DNA from: a bacterium
Lineage (GTDB): Bacteria; Planctomycetota; Planctomycetia; Pirellulales; Pirellulaceae
Direction of reading: 5' to 3'
Length of the DNA stretch: 64,000 nucleotides
NCBI GenBank assembly: GCA_030430075.1
Contig: JAUIGN010000016.1
Span: 1-64,000, forward strand
Below are positions 54,190 to 63,541 of this stretch, piece by piece (within the stretch, counting starts at the first letter, position 1; each line of letters begins with the position of its first letter). The notes under the pieces were generated by a model that saw only the letters and a list, made by a program, of their open reading frames with translations, was not told where the DNA came from and made no database searches. A program made the translations under genes and the position numbers.

Positions 54190-55539
54190 TCAGCCCAGGA
54201 CTTTGTTTTCACAGCCGACCATTCCGACCGGGGTCGGAACATCGATCGCAACCGCCGCATCGTGAGACAGTGGTTCGCTCGCCCCATCCTCCCCCGATTC
54301 GCCACTTGATTCAGCCTGCATCTCGATATTTCGCTGAATCTCGTTGCCGAAGTTCTTGGCCAGTCCCTCCCGGCTGCAAAACACGAATTGCAGTGCCAGC
54401 AGGTAGTACGAACGTGTCTTGACGAGATCGTCGTACGCTTCGGGGGCAATCTTCCGCAGTTGCGGCAACCGGCTCCAAGGGATTCCGGCAATATCATGAT
54501 GCTCGGTATGAAGCCCAAAATTGAACGTCAGCCGGTTGTACCATCCGTAGTAGGAGGCGGACGGCTGATAGTTGCTATGCCCGTGAAAGTGCGAGTTGCT
54601 CAAGATCATGCCGAACATGGTCGGATGAAGAAAGCCCGTCATGAAGACCTGGCTAAACAACAGGTAGACGGCCGACTTCCAGTCTCCGACGAGCACAATG
54701 GCGACGGTGACCGAGAGGCTCAGCAGCGGGTAGACGACGGCCCATCCCTTAATGCCATAGCGTTCGTAGCCACTGACAAGATGTGCATCGGCAAGGATGG
54801 CGACCGCCCGATTGCTGGGTTCAAGCTTGCGGCGAAAGGGCAGCTCGCAAAGATAGACCAACAGCCCCAGGCAGGACCGGGCTGCCTGGGTGGTCAGCAT
54901 CACCAGGGAATACGGCTGAAAGAGGGGCGTCGAAAACCAAGAGAACAGCGTGTGAATCCACCCCTTGGTAAAGACCAGCACCCGCTGCTTGGTGAGCAGC
55001 AGGACGCTCCTGCGGCGCTTGATAAAATCCTTCTTGGCACCCAAGTCATTGTGATGAACATGGTGCTCGACCCACCACGTATGGTGCCCGGACATGAACA
55101 TCGGAATCGTCGTCAGCGTGAACAGCCAGCGATTCCATATCGTCTTCTTGAAGACCAGGTTGTGGTTCGCTTCGTGGGCCAACATGAACAAGTTGATGTT
55201 GATCCAGGAACCGAACACGTAGGCGACCAGCAGCCCCCACCAGATGGAAACCTGGGATACGGCGATCGCCAGCACGATTTGCATCGTCGCGAAGAGGAGG
55301 CACCAGAGGGCCGTCGAGGGCGTGTTTCCGAACAGCTCCTTGATCTCAGGGTGGGCCTTGATCATCCTCTTGGCCCGTTCACGATGCCAGACGGCGTCCG
55401 GCTTGTCCGAGTCGCTCACACGATCCGAAATGTCGATCTCGAAACCCGGAAAAACGGGCGAGGCGGTCCCCAACATCCGTGGGTGAAACTTCAATTGAAA
55501 TCCGCCAGCGGGTTCATCGGTCTGGTGAGCGGACGTCAT
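54190..55539 (-). CDS. DES1-like sphingolipid (dihydroceramide) desaturase
   Basis: The protein has 449 residues. Three histidine boxes are HEANH (122-126), HHVHH (159-163) and HTEHH (344-348). The flanks follow dihydroceramide desaturases: RERAKRMIKAHPEIKELFG at 53-71, NRWLFTLTTIPMFMSG, SYYGWYNRLTFNFGLHTEHH, then IPWSRLPQLRKIAPEAYDDL. Several membrane spans are present. This family adds the 4,5 double bond of ceramide. The C-terminal 70 residues extend beyond the usual length. A bacterial homologue suggests sphingolipid-like synthesis in this organism, which is inference. Confidence 0.82.
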   Translation of the reverse strand: MTSAHQTDEPAGGFQLKFHPRMLGTASPVFPGFEIDISDRVSDSDKPDAVWHRERAKRMIKAHPEIKELFGNTPSTALWCLLFATMQIVLAIAVSQVSIWWGLLVAYVFGSWININLFMLAHEANHNLVFKKTIWNRWLFTLTTIPMFMSGHHTWWVEHHVHHNDLGAKKDFIKRRRSVLLLTKQRVLVFTKGWIHTLFSWFSTPLFQPYSLVMLTTQAARSCLGLLVYLCELPFRRKLEPSNRAVAILADAHLVSGYERYGIKGWAVVYPLLSLSVTVAIVLVGDWKSAVYLLFSQVFMTGFLHPTMFGMILSNSHFHGHSNYQPSASYYGWYNRLTFNFGLHTEHHDIAGIPWSRLPQLRKIAPEAYDDLVKTRSYYLLALQFVFCSREGLAKNFGNEIQRNIEMQAESSGESGEDGASEPLSHDAAVAIDVPTPVGMVGCENKVLG

Positions 55540-55877
55540 CAATTCTCTTTCCACGAATGTCCTGAGATGCTGGCGCCCTCCTTGCCAGCTTAACACTTTG
55601 CCAGCTCAACACTGGGGCGAACTGCGGCTCGCACCCCCATCCTGACGTCGTGACAATTGATCGGCTATTGTCTAGGCTGAGCGGCCCGATGTCAATGTCC
55701 AGAATCGCGCGCCTGACCGCGCGCCTGACCGCGCGCGCCGCGCCTTGACGGTGGATACCGAGGGCAGCCGCGCCATGCCGGGCAGCGCTGCGCCGTGATA
55801 GCGCGGAGGGACGGTTTTCCTCGTCACGTCGAGGGCCCGCGCGACGGGGCGGGCCCATCACCAGGTGAGTTTTTCGA
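55540..55877. other. Divergent intergenic region with CG-rich repeats
   Basis: 338 bp between the divergent desaturase and transporter genes. CGCGCGCCTGAC is repeated in tandem at 55706-55729, followed by a partial third copy. I see no clear promoter. Confidence 0.5.
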
Positions 55878-56816
55878 ATGGCATATGCGGACGTCGAGTA
55901 CCTGCTCTCCGTGGGGCTCCTGACCACGGCAATGTTCGGGATGGGTGCCACCCTGACGCCGCTGGACTTCATCAAGGTCGCTCGCGTCCCGCAAGCCATG
56001 ATCTTGATGTTCCTGGTGCAGGTGGTGATCTCTCCGCTGGTCGCACTGGGTCTCGCCCGCCTGCTCCACCTGCCACCCGGCATCACCGTCGGGCTGCTCT
56101 TGATCGCCGCCCTCCCCGGGGGCCTGTTTTCGAATATCATCACCTACATGGGGAATGGTAATGTTGCCCTCTCGGTTTCCGCGACTGCAGTCGCCTCACT
56201 CACCTGCCTGATCACCACGTCGATCGTCCTGCGCGTGGTCGGCCGAACCGATCTTCCCGACACCTTCCGGATGCCGACACAGTCCATCCTGATCGAGATC
56301 CTGGCCTGTATGATTCTCCCGTTACTGGCCGGCATGGTCGTGCGGCGGTTCGCCGTCGATCGCCATGCAACAATCGCCAGGAATGTCATCCGAGTCAGTA
56401 TGGTGATTTTGGTGATCTTCATTGTTGCCGCCATCGGCAGCGGCCATATCCGAGCAGCTCAGTTCGGTTGGCGGCCTCCCCTGGCATTGCTCCTGTTTTC
56501 GCTCGCCTGCCTTTGGCTGTGCATCGGCATTGGGAGTATACTGCGGTTGTCCATCAACGATCGATTCACGATCGGGATGGAGTGTGTCGTCCGCAACGTG
56601 CAGTTAGGGGTGTTGCTCAAAGCGACCCTGTTTCCGCCCGACACGTCAGATCAGATCGGTGACGGAGTTCTTTACGCACTGCTGTTTTACGGCGGCCTCT
56701 GCATGGTCGTCGCCGCGGGCGAAGCATACTGCAAGCGAAAGCAAGTCGGACTCGTCTACGGCGCAGCCCGGCGAGCGGGCACGAAGGATGCGCAGACAAC
56801 GGAAGAGAGCCAGTAA
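55878..56816 (+). CDS. Bile acid:sodium symporter (BASS) family transporter
   Basis: The protein has 312 residues with about nine hydrophobic spans. AMFGMGATLTPLDFIKV, LIAALPGGLFSNIITYMGNG and NVALSVSATAVASLTCLITT carry the helix-break pattern of BASS/ASBT carriers. These proteins import organic anions with sodium. It diverges from the desaturase gene and precedes a sulfatase; a sulfonated or sulfated organic anion would fit the context, but the substrate is unknown. Confidence 0.82.
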   Translation: MAYADVEYLLSVGLLTTAMFGMGATLTPLDFIKVARVPQAMILMFLVQVVISPLVALGLARLLHLPPGITVGLLLIAALPGGLFSNIITYMGNGNVALSVSATAVASLTCLITTSIVLRVVGRTDLPDTFRMPTQSILIEILACMILPLLAGMVVRRFAVDRHATIARNVIRVSMVILVIFIVAAIGSGHIRAAQFGWRPPLALLLFSLACLWLCIGIGSILRLSINDRFTIGMECVVRNVQLGVLLKATLFPPDTSDQIGDGVLYALLFYGGLCMVVAAGEAYCKRKQVGLVYGAARRAGTKDAQTTEESQ

Positions 56817-56944
56817 CGGCCCCGTCGCGGACCCCACCGGCAAACAGAATCACCGGCGACAACCTTGTGGCTCCCGGTTTGGCAATCGCGGTAACTCGAC
56901 TCGGATTCCATTTCTCCCAACCCCTCCGCTTCCGGGCAAACGCC

Positions 56945-58723
56945 ATGCACGAGCTGAACTCCTTGCTGCCACTGTCACTCGCCCTGACGCTGCTGGCGAC
57001 CGCCGATCCGGCGGCGGCTGCCCGTCCGGCGGACCAGCCGAATGTGGTGGTGATTCTGACGGACGACCAGGGCTGGGGCGACCTCAGCCTGAACGGCAAC
57101 CGGAACCTGCATACACCGAACATCGATCAACTCGCTGAGCAAGGGGCGCAGTTCGAACGATTTTTCGTCTGCCCGGTTTGTTCGCCGACTCGCGCCGAGT
57201 TCCTCACCGGGCGCTACCATCCGCGGAGCGGCGTTTACAGCACGTCGGCGGGCGGCGAGCGGATGGATCTCGACGAGCGGACGATTGGCGACACGTTTGC
57301 CGCAGCCGGCTATGCCACGGCGGCCTTCGGCAAATGGCACAACGGCATGCAGTACCCCTACCATCCGAATGGACGCGGGTTTGCGGAATTCTACGGGTTT
57401 TGTTCCGGCCACTGGGGCGATTACGTCAGTCCCCCGCTGGACCACAACGGCAAGATCGTGCGCGGCAGCGGTTTCGTCATTGACGATTTCACGAATCGTG
57501 CACTGGCGTTCATGGAGGCCCATCGGGACGATCCGTTTTTCGTCTATCTGCCTTTCAATACACCGCACTCGCCGATGCAGGTCCCGGAGCGGTGGTGGAA
57601 ACGATTTGAGCACAAGACCTTGACGATGCACAACCGCGATCCGGACCGCGAGAACCTGCCCCATATTCGTGCGGCCTTGGCCATGTGTGAGAATATCGAT
57701 TGGAACGTCGGACGCATTGTCGCGAAGCTCGACGAGCTTGATCTGGCCGACGACACGATCGTCATCTATTTCTGCGACAACGGGCCCAACGGCGTTCGCT
57801 GGAACGGCGACATGAAAGGCCGCAAAGGCTCGACGGATGAAGGAGGGGTCCGTTCACCGCTGCTCGCCCGTTGGCCCGGCAACATCCCTGCCGGGCGGAA
57901 GGTGCAGCCCATCTCGGCGGCAATCGACCTCTTGCCGACACTGGCCGACCTGGCCGGCATCCCGGTCGTGAGCACCAAGCCGCTGGATGGCGTCAGCCTC
58001 AAACGGTTACTGTTGGAGACTGGACAGGATTGGCCGGATCGGCAAATCTTCTCGCATTGGCGCGGCCGCGTCAGCGTTCGTACGCAACAGCATCGGCTGG
58101 ATCATCAGGGCAAGCTGTTTGACATGGCCCGGGACCCCGGCCAACGCCGGGACATCGCGGCGGCCCACCCCGAGGTCGTGGCCAGACTTCGCACTGCGGT
58201 CAACGCTTGGAAGACCGAACTCTTGCCGGAACTGAAGGAGGACAAGCGGCCGTTTCCGCTGGGTCACACGAGGTACCGCTACACGCAGGTGCCCGCTCGC
58301 GACGGGACAGCCCACGGCAACATCAAGCGGTCCAATCGGTTTCCCAACTGCTCATACTTCACCAATTGGACGAGCACCGACGACACGATCACGTGGCCGG
58401 TGGAAGTTGCCGCCGACGGGCTGTACGACGTCGAGCTGCACTACGCGTGTCCCGCCGCCGACGTGGGCTCCGAGATCGAACTTCGTATTGGATCAAGTTC
58501 GTTGCGGGGCACGATTTCGAAGCCGCATGATGTGCCGCCGCGGGGTGGCGAGCATGATCGCGTCCCGCGGGCCGAGTCCTACGTCAAGGACTTCACCACC
58601 TTGCCGCTAGGTGCGATCCGGCTCCAGGCCGGCCAGCAAGGCATGACCCTGAAAGCACTCTCCATGCCGGGCAAGCAAGTGATGGAATTTCGGCTGCTGC
58701 TATTCACACGCCGCGTCGAGTAG
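56945..58723 (+). CDS. Secreted sulfatase with C-terminal beta domain
   Basis: The protein has 592 residues from ATG 56945. The signal peptide is LNSLLPLSLALTLLATADPA. VVVILTDDQGWGDLS supplies metal ligands, VCSPTRAEFLTGRYH holds the formylglycine CxPxR site, GKWHNG and YFCDNGPNG follow. After about residue 450, a strand-rich region (YFTNWTSTDDTITWPVEVAA, DGLYDVELHYACPAADVGSE) looks like a carbohydrate-binding or galactose-binding beta-sandwich. It would cleave sulfate esters outside the cytoplasm. It starts 128 bp after the BASS transporter. Confidence 0.9.
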   Translation: MHELNSLLPLSLALTLLATADPAAAARPADQPNVVVILTDDQGWGDLSLNGNRNLHTPNIDQLAEQGAQFERFFVCPVCSPTRAEFLTGRYHPRSGVYSTSAGGERMDLDERTIGDTFAAAGYATAAFGKWHNGMQYPYHPNGRGFAEFYGFCSGHWGDYVSPPLDHNGKIVRGSGFVIDDFTNRALAFMEAHRDDPFFVYLPFNTPHSPMQVPERWWKRFEHKTLTMHNRDPDRENLPHIRAALAMCENIDWNVGRIVAKLDELDLADDTIVIYFCDNGPNGVRWNGDMKGRKGSTDEGGVRSPLLARWPGNIPAGRKVQPISAAIDLLPTLADLAGIPVVSTKPLDGVSLKRLLLETGQDWPDRQIFSHWRGRVSVRTQQHRLDHQGKLFDMARDPGQRRDIAAAHPEVVARLRTAVNAWKTELLPELKEDKRPFPLGHTRYRYTQVPARDGTAHGNIKRSNRFPNCSYFTNWTSTDDTITWPVEVAADGLYDVELHYACPAADVGSEIELRIGSSSLRGTISKPHDVPPRGGEHDRVPRAESYVKDFTTLPLGAIRLQAGQQGMTLKALSMPGKQVMEFRLLLFTRRVE

Positions 58724-58804
58724 CCGAATTCCCTGACCGCCGGGACACCTGCCGCGGGCGCAAGACGCCGCACCGCTCCACCCATCAAACCGTTGACAGC
58801 CGCC

Positions 58805-60025
58805 ATGCGCCGCGCCGAAGAACTCCCGAACGCGAGCCCGGAAGAGGTCGGGATGTCGGCGGCGCGGCTGCAGCGGATCGATGCCGCCGTCGAAAGCCTG
58901 CTGGCCAAGGACAAGCTGGCCGGGGCCGTCGTTGCCGTGGCCCGGCGGGGCCGAATCGTGCACTTCGAGGCGTATGGCTACCAGGATCGTGAAGCGCGTG
59001 TGCCGATGAGGAAAGACACCATCTTCCGTGTCTATTCCATGACCAAGGCGATTACTTCGGTCGCCGCGCTGAGCCTTTGCGAAACCGGGCAGCTCGAATT
59101 GGATGCGCCGGTCGCTCGGTATGTTCCCGAGCTCGGCGAGATGCAGGTCTGGCGCGAGGCAGGCAATGTCGACCCCAGGCGCCCGATGACGGTCCGCGAC
59201 CTGCTGCGGCACACCGCCGGTCTCTGCTACGGCATTCCGGGCGACCCGCCGACGGACCGCCGCTACCGAACTTTGGATGACGTCTACCGGCAGGCGGACC
59301 TGCTGAATCCGGATCAGACACTCGCCGACATGTGCCACAAACTGGCTCGTCTTCCGCTCCTCGATCATCCGGGCCAGGCATGGACATACAGCATTGCCAC
59401 CGACGTCTTGGGACACATCATTGCCAAAGTCACGCAGACGCCCCTGGATGTCTTTCTCCGGCAACGCGTTTTCGCGCCCTTGGAGATGCGGGATACCGGG
59501 TTTTCGGTTCCAGCCGACGCGGGCCGGCGGCTCGCCGCCATCTACTACGCCGACACAGGCGGCTTAAGACGTATCAAGCAGCATGCATTGAACGGCGCCT
59601 TCTTGCAGCAGCCGCAGCTTTGCTCGGGAGGTGGCGGACTGGTGTCTACCGCTGGGGACTACCTGCGGTTCCTGGCCATGATTACGTCGGGCGGCCGGTT
59701 GCACGGTCGCCGCGTCCTCACCTCCGAATCCATTGCGCTGATGACAACGAACCAATTGCCGGAGCGGGTCGACTCGATCCGCATGCCCGACGGCAAACGT
59801 GATGGGCTGGGATTCGGGCTGGGATTCTCCGTCCGTGTGCAGCCTGCCGAAGGCGATCCGGCGAGTCGCTGTGGCGAGTTCGGTTGGGGTGGCGCCGCCA
59901 GCACCCACTACTGGGTCTCTCCAGCAGACGAATTGGCCGTCGTGACGCTTGAACAGGTCGTTCCCTACTCGCCTGCCACAGAGCTGGCGTTGAAGGGGCT
60001 CGTCTACGACGCCATTCTCGAATAG
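58805..60025 (+). CDS. Beta-lactamase-family serine hydrolase (class C-like/esterase)
   Basis: The protein has 406 residues from ATG 58805. The nucleophile motif SMTK (SxxK) occurs in FRVYSMTKAITSVAALSL, YSIATDVLG gives the second motif, and GWGGAASTHYWV sits where the third (HxG/KTG) motif belongs. There is no signal peptide. Such proteins are esterases, D-aminopeptidases or beta-lactamases; I cannot pick one. It follows the sulfatase by 81 bp on the same strand. Confidence 0.82.
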   Translation: MRRAEELPNASPEEVGMSAARLQRIDAAVESLLAKDKLAGAVVAVARRGRIVHFEAYGYQDREARVPMRKDTIFRVYSMTKAITSVAALSLCETGQLELDAPVARYVPELGEMQVWREAGNVDPRRPMTVRDLLRHTAGLCYGIPGDPPTDRRYRTLDDVYRQADLLNPDQTLADMCHKLARLPLLDHPGQAWTYSIATDVLGHIIAKVTQTPLDVFLRQRVFAPLEMRDTGFSVPADAGRRLAAIYYADTGGLRRIKQHALNGAFLQQPQLCSGGGGLVSTAGDYLRFLAMITSGGRLHGRRVLTSESIALMTTNQLPERVDSIRMPDGKRDGLGFGLGFSVRVQPAEGDPASRCGEFGWGGAASTHYWVSPADELAVVTLEQVVPYSPATELALKGLVYDAILE

Positions 60026-60338
60026 CGCGCCTTAACGCCTCTCGAACTCCGATTGAACGGCATTGCGGCTAAGGAAGTCGCGAAGTGCAAAATCTCATGC
60101 AAAGCATGACCTGCGGAATGCGGAATCGGGAATTCATGCCCGGCAGTCCATCGCCCGCCGACGGGCGCGCCGATTTTGAGCGGAGGTTTGCCGGCTGCGG
60201 CTGCCAACGAGTGAATCGCACCGCTGTCCAGGTCACCTTCAGGCGAAAAATCCGTTTCCGGGGGAACTTTCTCTTCGCGTGGCTGTATAACCAGGAAGAC
60301 GGCGGAACCAGCAGCCCAGCGACGGGGAATCAGATCAC
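60026..60338. other. Intergenic region with one dispersed palindrome
   Basis: 313 bp upstream of the sigma-factor gene. It contains CTCATGCAAAGCATGAC (60094-60110) followed by CTGCGG. Nothing else is recognised. Confidence 0.5.
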
Positions 60339-60881
60339 GTGGAAGTCGAAGATCGTGAATTGATTGATCGGGTCCTCGCCGGCCAAACGGAAGAATTCCG
60401 GGTGTTGGTCAATCGGTATCAGCAGCCTGTCTTTCGGTTCGTTCACGGGCTGCTCAATCATCACGAGGACGCTTGCGATGTCGTGCAAGACGTCTTCCTG
60501 GCCGCATTCACCAAACTGTCGACCTATTCACAAGCACGCGGCACCTTCTCGACATGGCTGTATACGATCGCTCGCAACCGGAGTCTTAATGAACTCAAAA
60601 AGAAGGGGCCGACGCCGTATGACGCATTGGCTATGTTTCCGGACAGCGCGACGATCGATGAATTCAGTCGACGCGAATTCGCACAAGAACTGGACCGAGC
60701 CCTGGCGGAATTGCCGATGGAACAACGGGCCGCCTTTATGTTGGTCGAGATCGAGCAGCTCTCGTATGCTGAGGCCGCGAACATCGAGTCAACTTCCCTG
60801 GGAACGATCAAGTCTCGCATCCACCGCGCCAAGCGACGCCTGCGGACGCTGCTGGCCCCGCTCGTGAAGGAGGTGAGATGA
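60339..60881 (+). CDS. ECF-type RNA polymerase sigma factor
   Basis: The protein has 180 residues from a GTG start. Region 2 is FRFVHGLLNHHEDACDVVQD, then VFLAAFTKLSTYSQARGTFS, and TWLYTIARNRSLNELKK. Region 4 is LAELPMEQRAAFMLVEIEQL, then SYAEAANIESTSLGTIKSRI. It redirects RNA polymerase to a stress or envelope regulon. It overlaps the next gene by 4 bp, so the small membrane protein is a likely partner. Confidence 0.92.
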   Translation: MEVEDRELIDRVLAGQTEEFRVLVNRYQQPVFRFVHGLLNHHEDACDVVQDVFLAAFTKLSTYSQARGTFSTWLYTIARNRSLNELKKKGPTPYDALAMFPDSATIDEFSRREFAQELDRALAELPMEQRAAFMLVEIEQLSYAEAANIESTSLGTIKSRIHRAKRRLRTLLAPLVKEVR

Positions 60882-61129
60882 CGGACGAACTCTATCGGGA
60901 ATGGCTGGAAGCGAGGCGGCGGATCAGCCCCCCGGAAACCTTGGCAGACCAGATCATGCAGGCGGCCGAGCGGCAAGGGGCCGAGCTCCCTGTCGATTGG
61001 CGGCGCCGGCTTGTTTGCCGAATGGAAAACTCACCCGCCGCCAGATGGGCGTTTTGTGGTAGTGCGCTGGCCGTAGGCTGCCTGCCGTTTTTGTTTCTGG
61101 CCCATTTTGCCAAGCTGGTTTCTTTTTAG
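60878..61129 (+). CDS. Small membrane protein, possible anti-sigma partner
   Basis: The protein has 83 residues. A charged N-terminal segment (ELYREWLEARRRISPPETLA) precedes a single membrane span near the C-terminus (FCGSALAVGCLPFLFLAHFA). The ATGA overlap with the sigma gene and the cytosol-facing segment before a span suggest an anti-sigma factor, but the protein is short and lacks the zinc HxxxCxxC motif. Confidence 0.55.
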   Translation: MTDELYREWLEARRRISPPETLADQIMQAAERQGAELPVDWRRRLVCRMENSPAARWAFCGSALAVGCLPFLFLAHFAKLVSF

Positions 61130-61275
61130 GTGACTGGCGGGCCAGGCCGCATGGCGTTGTGCACCGCACGTTGTCCACCGCATAACCTGGGGCATGGCGA
61201 ACGGACGCCGGTCGCACTTCATCGGTAGCTACATCCAGCAGCTATTTGGCGACTCGATACTGAGGAGGTCACTCG

Positions 61276-62214
61276 ATGGCCGATGAGACGTTGGCACGGC
61301 GCGTCCCTTGGATCGCGCTGGCGCTATCTTTTTTTTCTGCCGGTGTTGGGCACATCTACTGCGGGCGAATGTCCAAGGGGCTGGTGCTTTACTTTGCCTG
61401 GATTCTCGTGCCGCTGGGGATGATCGCGGCGGCCGTGCTTCCCCGCTCGAGTTGGACTCTGACGATGTTCATTCTTCTGCCCGCGCTGACGGTCGTGGGA
61501 ATCTACGTTTACGCAGCCTTTGATGCCTGGCAAATCGCCTCCCGCGACCGATCCGGGATCGCCCTGCGTGACTATAACCGGGTCTCCGTCTACGTGCTGC
61601 TTATTGCAATTCACATGGTCTACCCGATGGGCCTCATGGCGGGCGTGCGTGGACTCGTCTATGAGGCTTTTGTGATTCCCACGGCAAGCATGAGCCCGAC
61701 GATTCAGCGCGGCGATCGGATTCTCGTGCGGAAGTTGTTGGCCCGGCCCTACCGCCCCCGTCGCGGCGAATTGGTCGTCTTTCGCAATCCGGAACCGAAG
61801 GGCGCCGAAGTCTTTGTGAAGCGAGTGGTTGCCGTCGCTGGTGACCGTGTGGAGCTACGCGACGATCAAGTGTGGATCAACGGCGAGCAACTCGAACGAT
61901 CCCCGGTTCCCACGGAGTTGCGCCAACATCTGGGTCGTCAGCCCGCCGGAAACGTCTGGCAGGAAATCAACGACGGCGGACGCTACCTGGTGGCGTACGA
62001 GACCGACGACGAACGACCCGCGCATGCTGAAGCTGTCGCAACCACGGTACCAGAACATCATGTGTACATGCTCGGCGACAATCGCAACCTTTCCAAAGAC
62101 AGCCGGCACTTCGGGCCGATCCATTTGCGGGACATCATCGGCAACGTCGACTACAACTACTGGCCGGCCGGAACCTGGTCCCGATTCGGCATGCTGCAGC
62201 CCCCGCTTCCTTAG
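61276..62214 (+). CDS. lepB: Signal peptidase I with N-terminal membrane extension
   Basis: The protein has 312 residues. The catalytic serine lies in IPTASMSPTIQRGD (S138) and the lysine in VFVKRVVAVAGD (K182); GDNRNLSKDSRHFGPI is the third conserved box. Before the catalytic domain are about 125 residues with four hydrophobic spans, beginning LSFFSAGVGHIYCGRMSKGL, a TM2-like pattern not found in the standard enzyme. It removes signal peptides from exported proteins at the membrane. GGAGG precedes the start. Confidence 0.88.
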   Translation: MADETLARRVPWIALALSFFSAGVGHIYCGRMSKGLVLYFAWILVPLGMIAAAVLPRSSWTLTMFILLPALTVVGIYVYAAFDAWQIASRDRSGIALRDYNRVSVYVLLIAIHMVYPMGLMAGVRGLVYEAFVIPTASMSPTIQRGDRILVRKLLARPYRPRRGELVVFRNPEPKGAEVFVKRVVAVAGDRVELRDDQVWINGEQLERSPVPTELRQHLGRQPAGNVWQEINDGGRYLVAYETDDERPAHAEAVATTVPEHHVYMLGDNRNLSKDSRHFGPIHLRDIIGNVDYNYWPAGTWSRFGMLQPPLP

Positions 62215-62587
62215 GCCCCTCTCTTCTGGCCCCGCCCGCCAACTGTCAAGCAGATTGAACGGCAACTCACGCGACGCCTCGACGGCCGCTCGCCTCAGGG
62301 CAGCGCAATCGCGTTCAAGCCAGGAAAACGCGATCACGCGGCCAGCCCGCCTGGCCGAGACGTGACGACCGGCACTCGACCAGGTCGGGCACTTACGCGC
62401 CGAACGGGACACGCCGGCCGAGCGACAATCGGTTCACAATTTCTTGCGACTTTCTTTTTCCGGCCCTGCACGAAAACCAGTCCGCACGGTACTACCACTG
62501 ATGAGCCGCGACTCACGGGGAACCGCAACTCCCCACGCAACGTGAAGACTTCTTGTTTGAAACCCACTGAAGGACTCGAGGCAAATC
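62215..62587. other. Intergenic region, no feature recognised
   Basis: 373 bp between lepB and the cysteine-rich gene. No terminator, repeat or open frame with a family signature was found. Confidence 0.4.
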
Positions 62588-63055
62588 ATGACCATTCAAC
62601 GACTTGGATTTCTGGCTGTCGCCATCTTCGCGATTCTCAGCGGGCCCCACCTGGCGGTCGCGCAGAGTACCGATGCCCCCGACACACCGGATCCCGAACG
62701 CATTGCCCGACGGTGTGCCGAAGCGGTCAACCGAATCGCCGACCGGTGCGTCGCGGCCAACGGCGAAACGGCCCGCAGGTGTATCCGCCACATCAATGAA
62801 CTGCTGGAGGCGGGTGACGTCGAGGGAGCCCGCCGCGCCGCCCACCGTTGCCTGAACGTAATCGAAGAACGGTCGGATGACTGCGTCGCCGAAATTCACC
62901 AGCGGTGCAGGGAATGCATCCGTGTCCTCGTCCGGTTGGGCGAACCCGAGTTAGCTCGACGCCTGCACCACATCTGCGAAGAAGCTGTTGAGCGGGTTCG
63001 CCATTCCCAACGGCGGGCCAGCAACGCAATTCGCTCGCAGTTCGACGACGTGTGA
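62588..63055 (+). CDS. Secreted cysteine-rich helical protein
   Basis: The protein has 155 residues. A signal peptide (RLGFLAVAIFAILSGPHLAV, then AQS) precedes an all-helical, Arg-rich mature part with eight cysteines. Two units share a pattern: RRCIRHINELLEAGDVEGAR, then RAAHRC, and RECIRVLVRLGEPELARRLH, then HIC. The even cysteine count and spacing suggest disulfide-linked helical hairpins outside the cytoplasm. I recognise no family, and the function is unknown. Confidence 0.65.
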   Translation: MTIQRLGFLAVAIFAILSGPHLAVAQSTDAPDTPDPERIARRCAEAVNRIADRCVAANGETARRCIRHINELLEAGDVEGARRAAHRCLNVIEERSDDCVAEIHQRCRECIRVLVRLGEPELARRLHHICEEAVERVRHSQRRASNAIRSQFDDV

Positions 63056-63092
63056 CACTGACCGTTCATTGCGGAGCCGGTTTGTGCGTCGT

Positions 63093-63127
63093 TCCCCCTC
63101 CCTTGTCACTTGCTGGCCAGGGAGGGG
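63093..63127. other. Perfect 10-bp hairpin after the cysteine-rich gene
   Basis: CCCCCTCCCT (63093-63102) pairs with AGGGAGGGGG (63118-63127) around a 15-base loop. It starts 38 bp after the stop; there is no T-run, so it may stabilise the 3' end or act as a factor-dependent stop. The rest of 63056-63541 holds no feature I can name. Confidence 0.5.
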
Positions 63128-63541
63128 GACTCCGCATGCGCGGGCCCGCCGGAGCCCAACTTCCCGAACAATGCGAGCGATTCCCAGATTGTGAACCCTG
63201 GAAGATCGCTGTACGCTGGAACGATTCAATACGCACCCTCAGGCGAATGTGGACTCGTAAGACAACCGAATACGTCCTGGACGACGACCTTTGACTGGCG
63301 GCTTTGCCGGAAGTGCGGTGCATGCGCGAGGGAAACCGGGTCGTGACACGGCCCTTGCCAGTGCGGCGGGAGAGGTCCTTGCAGCCGACACGTACCAAAC
63401 GCAACTTCCGCAATGATGGAGGCGGGTTAGAGGACGTCCCACGGGCCACAAACGCGACGCTCAGCAAACGACGAGAACCGGATACGACCCGCACCATAAT
63501 TCCCCGACCTGGCGGGAAAGCGACGTGCGGTCAGAGCAAGG

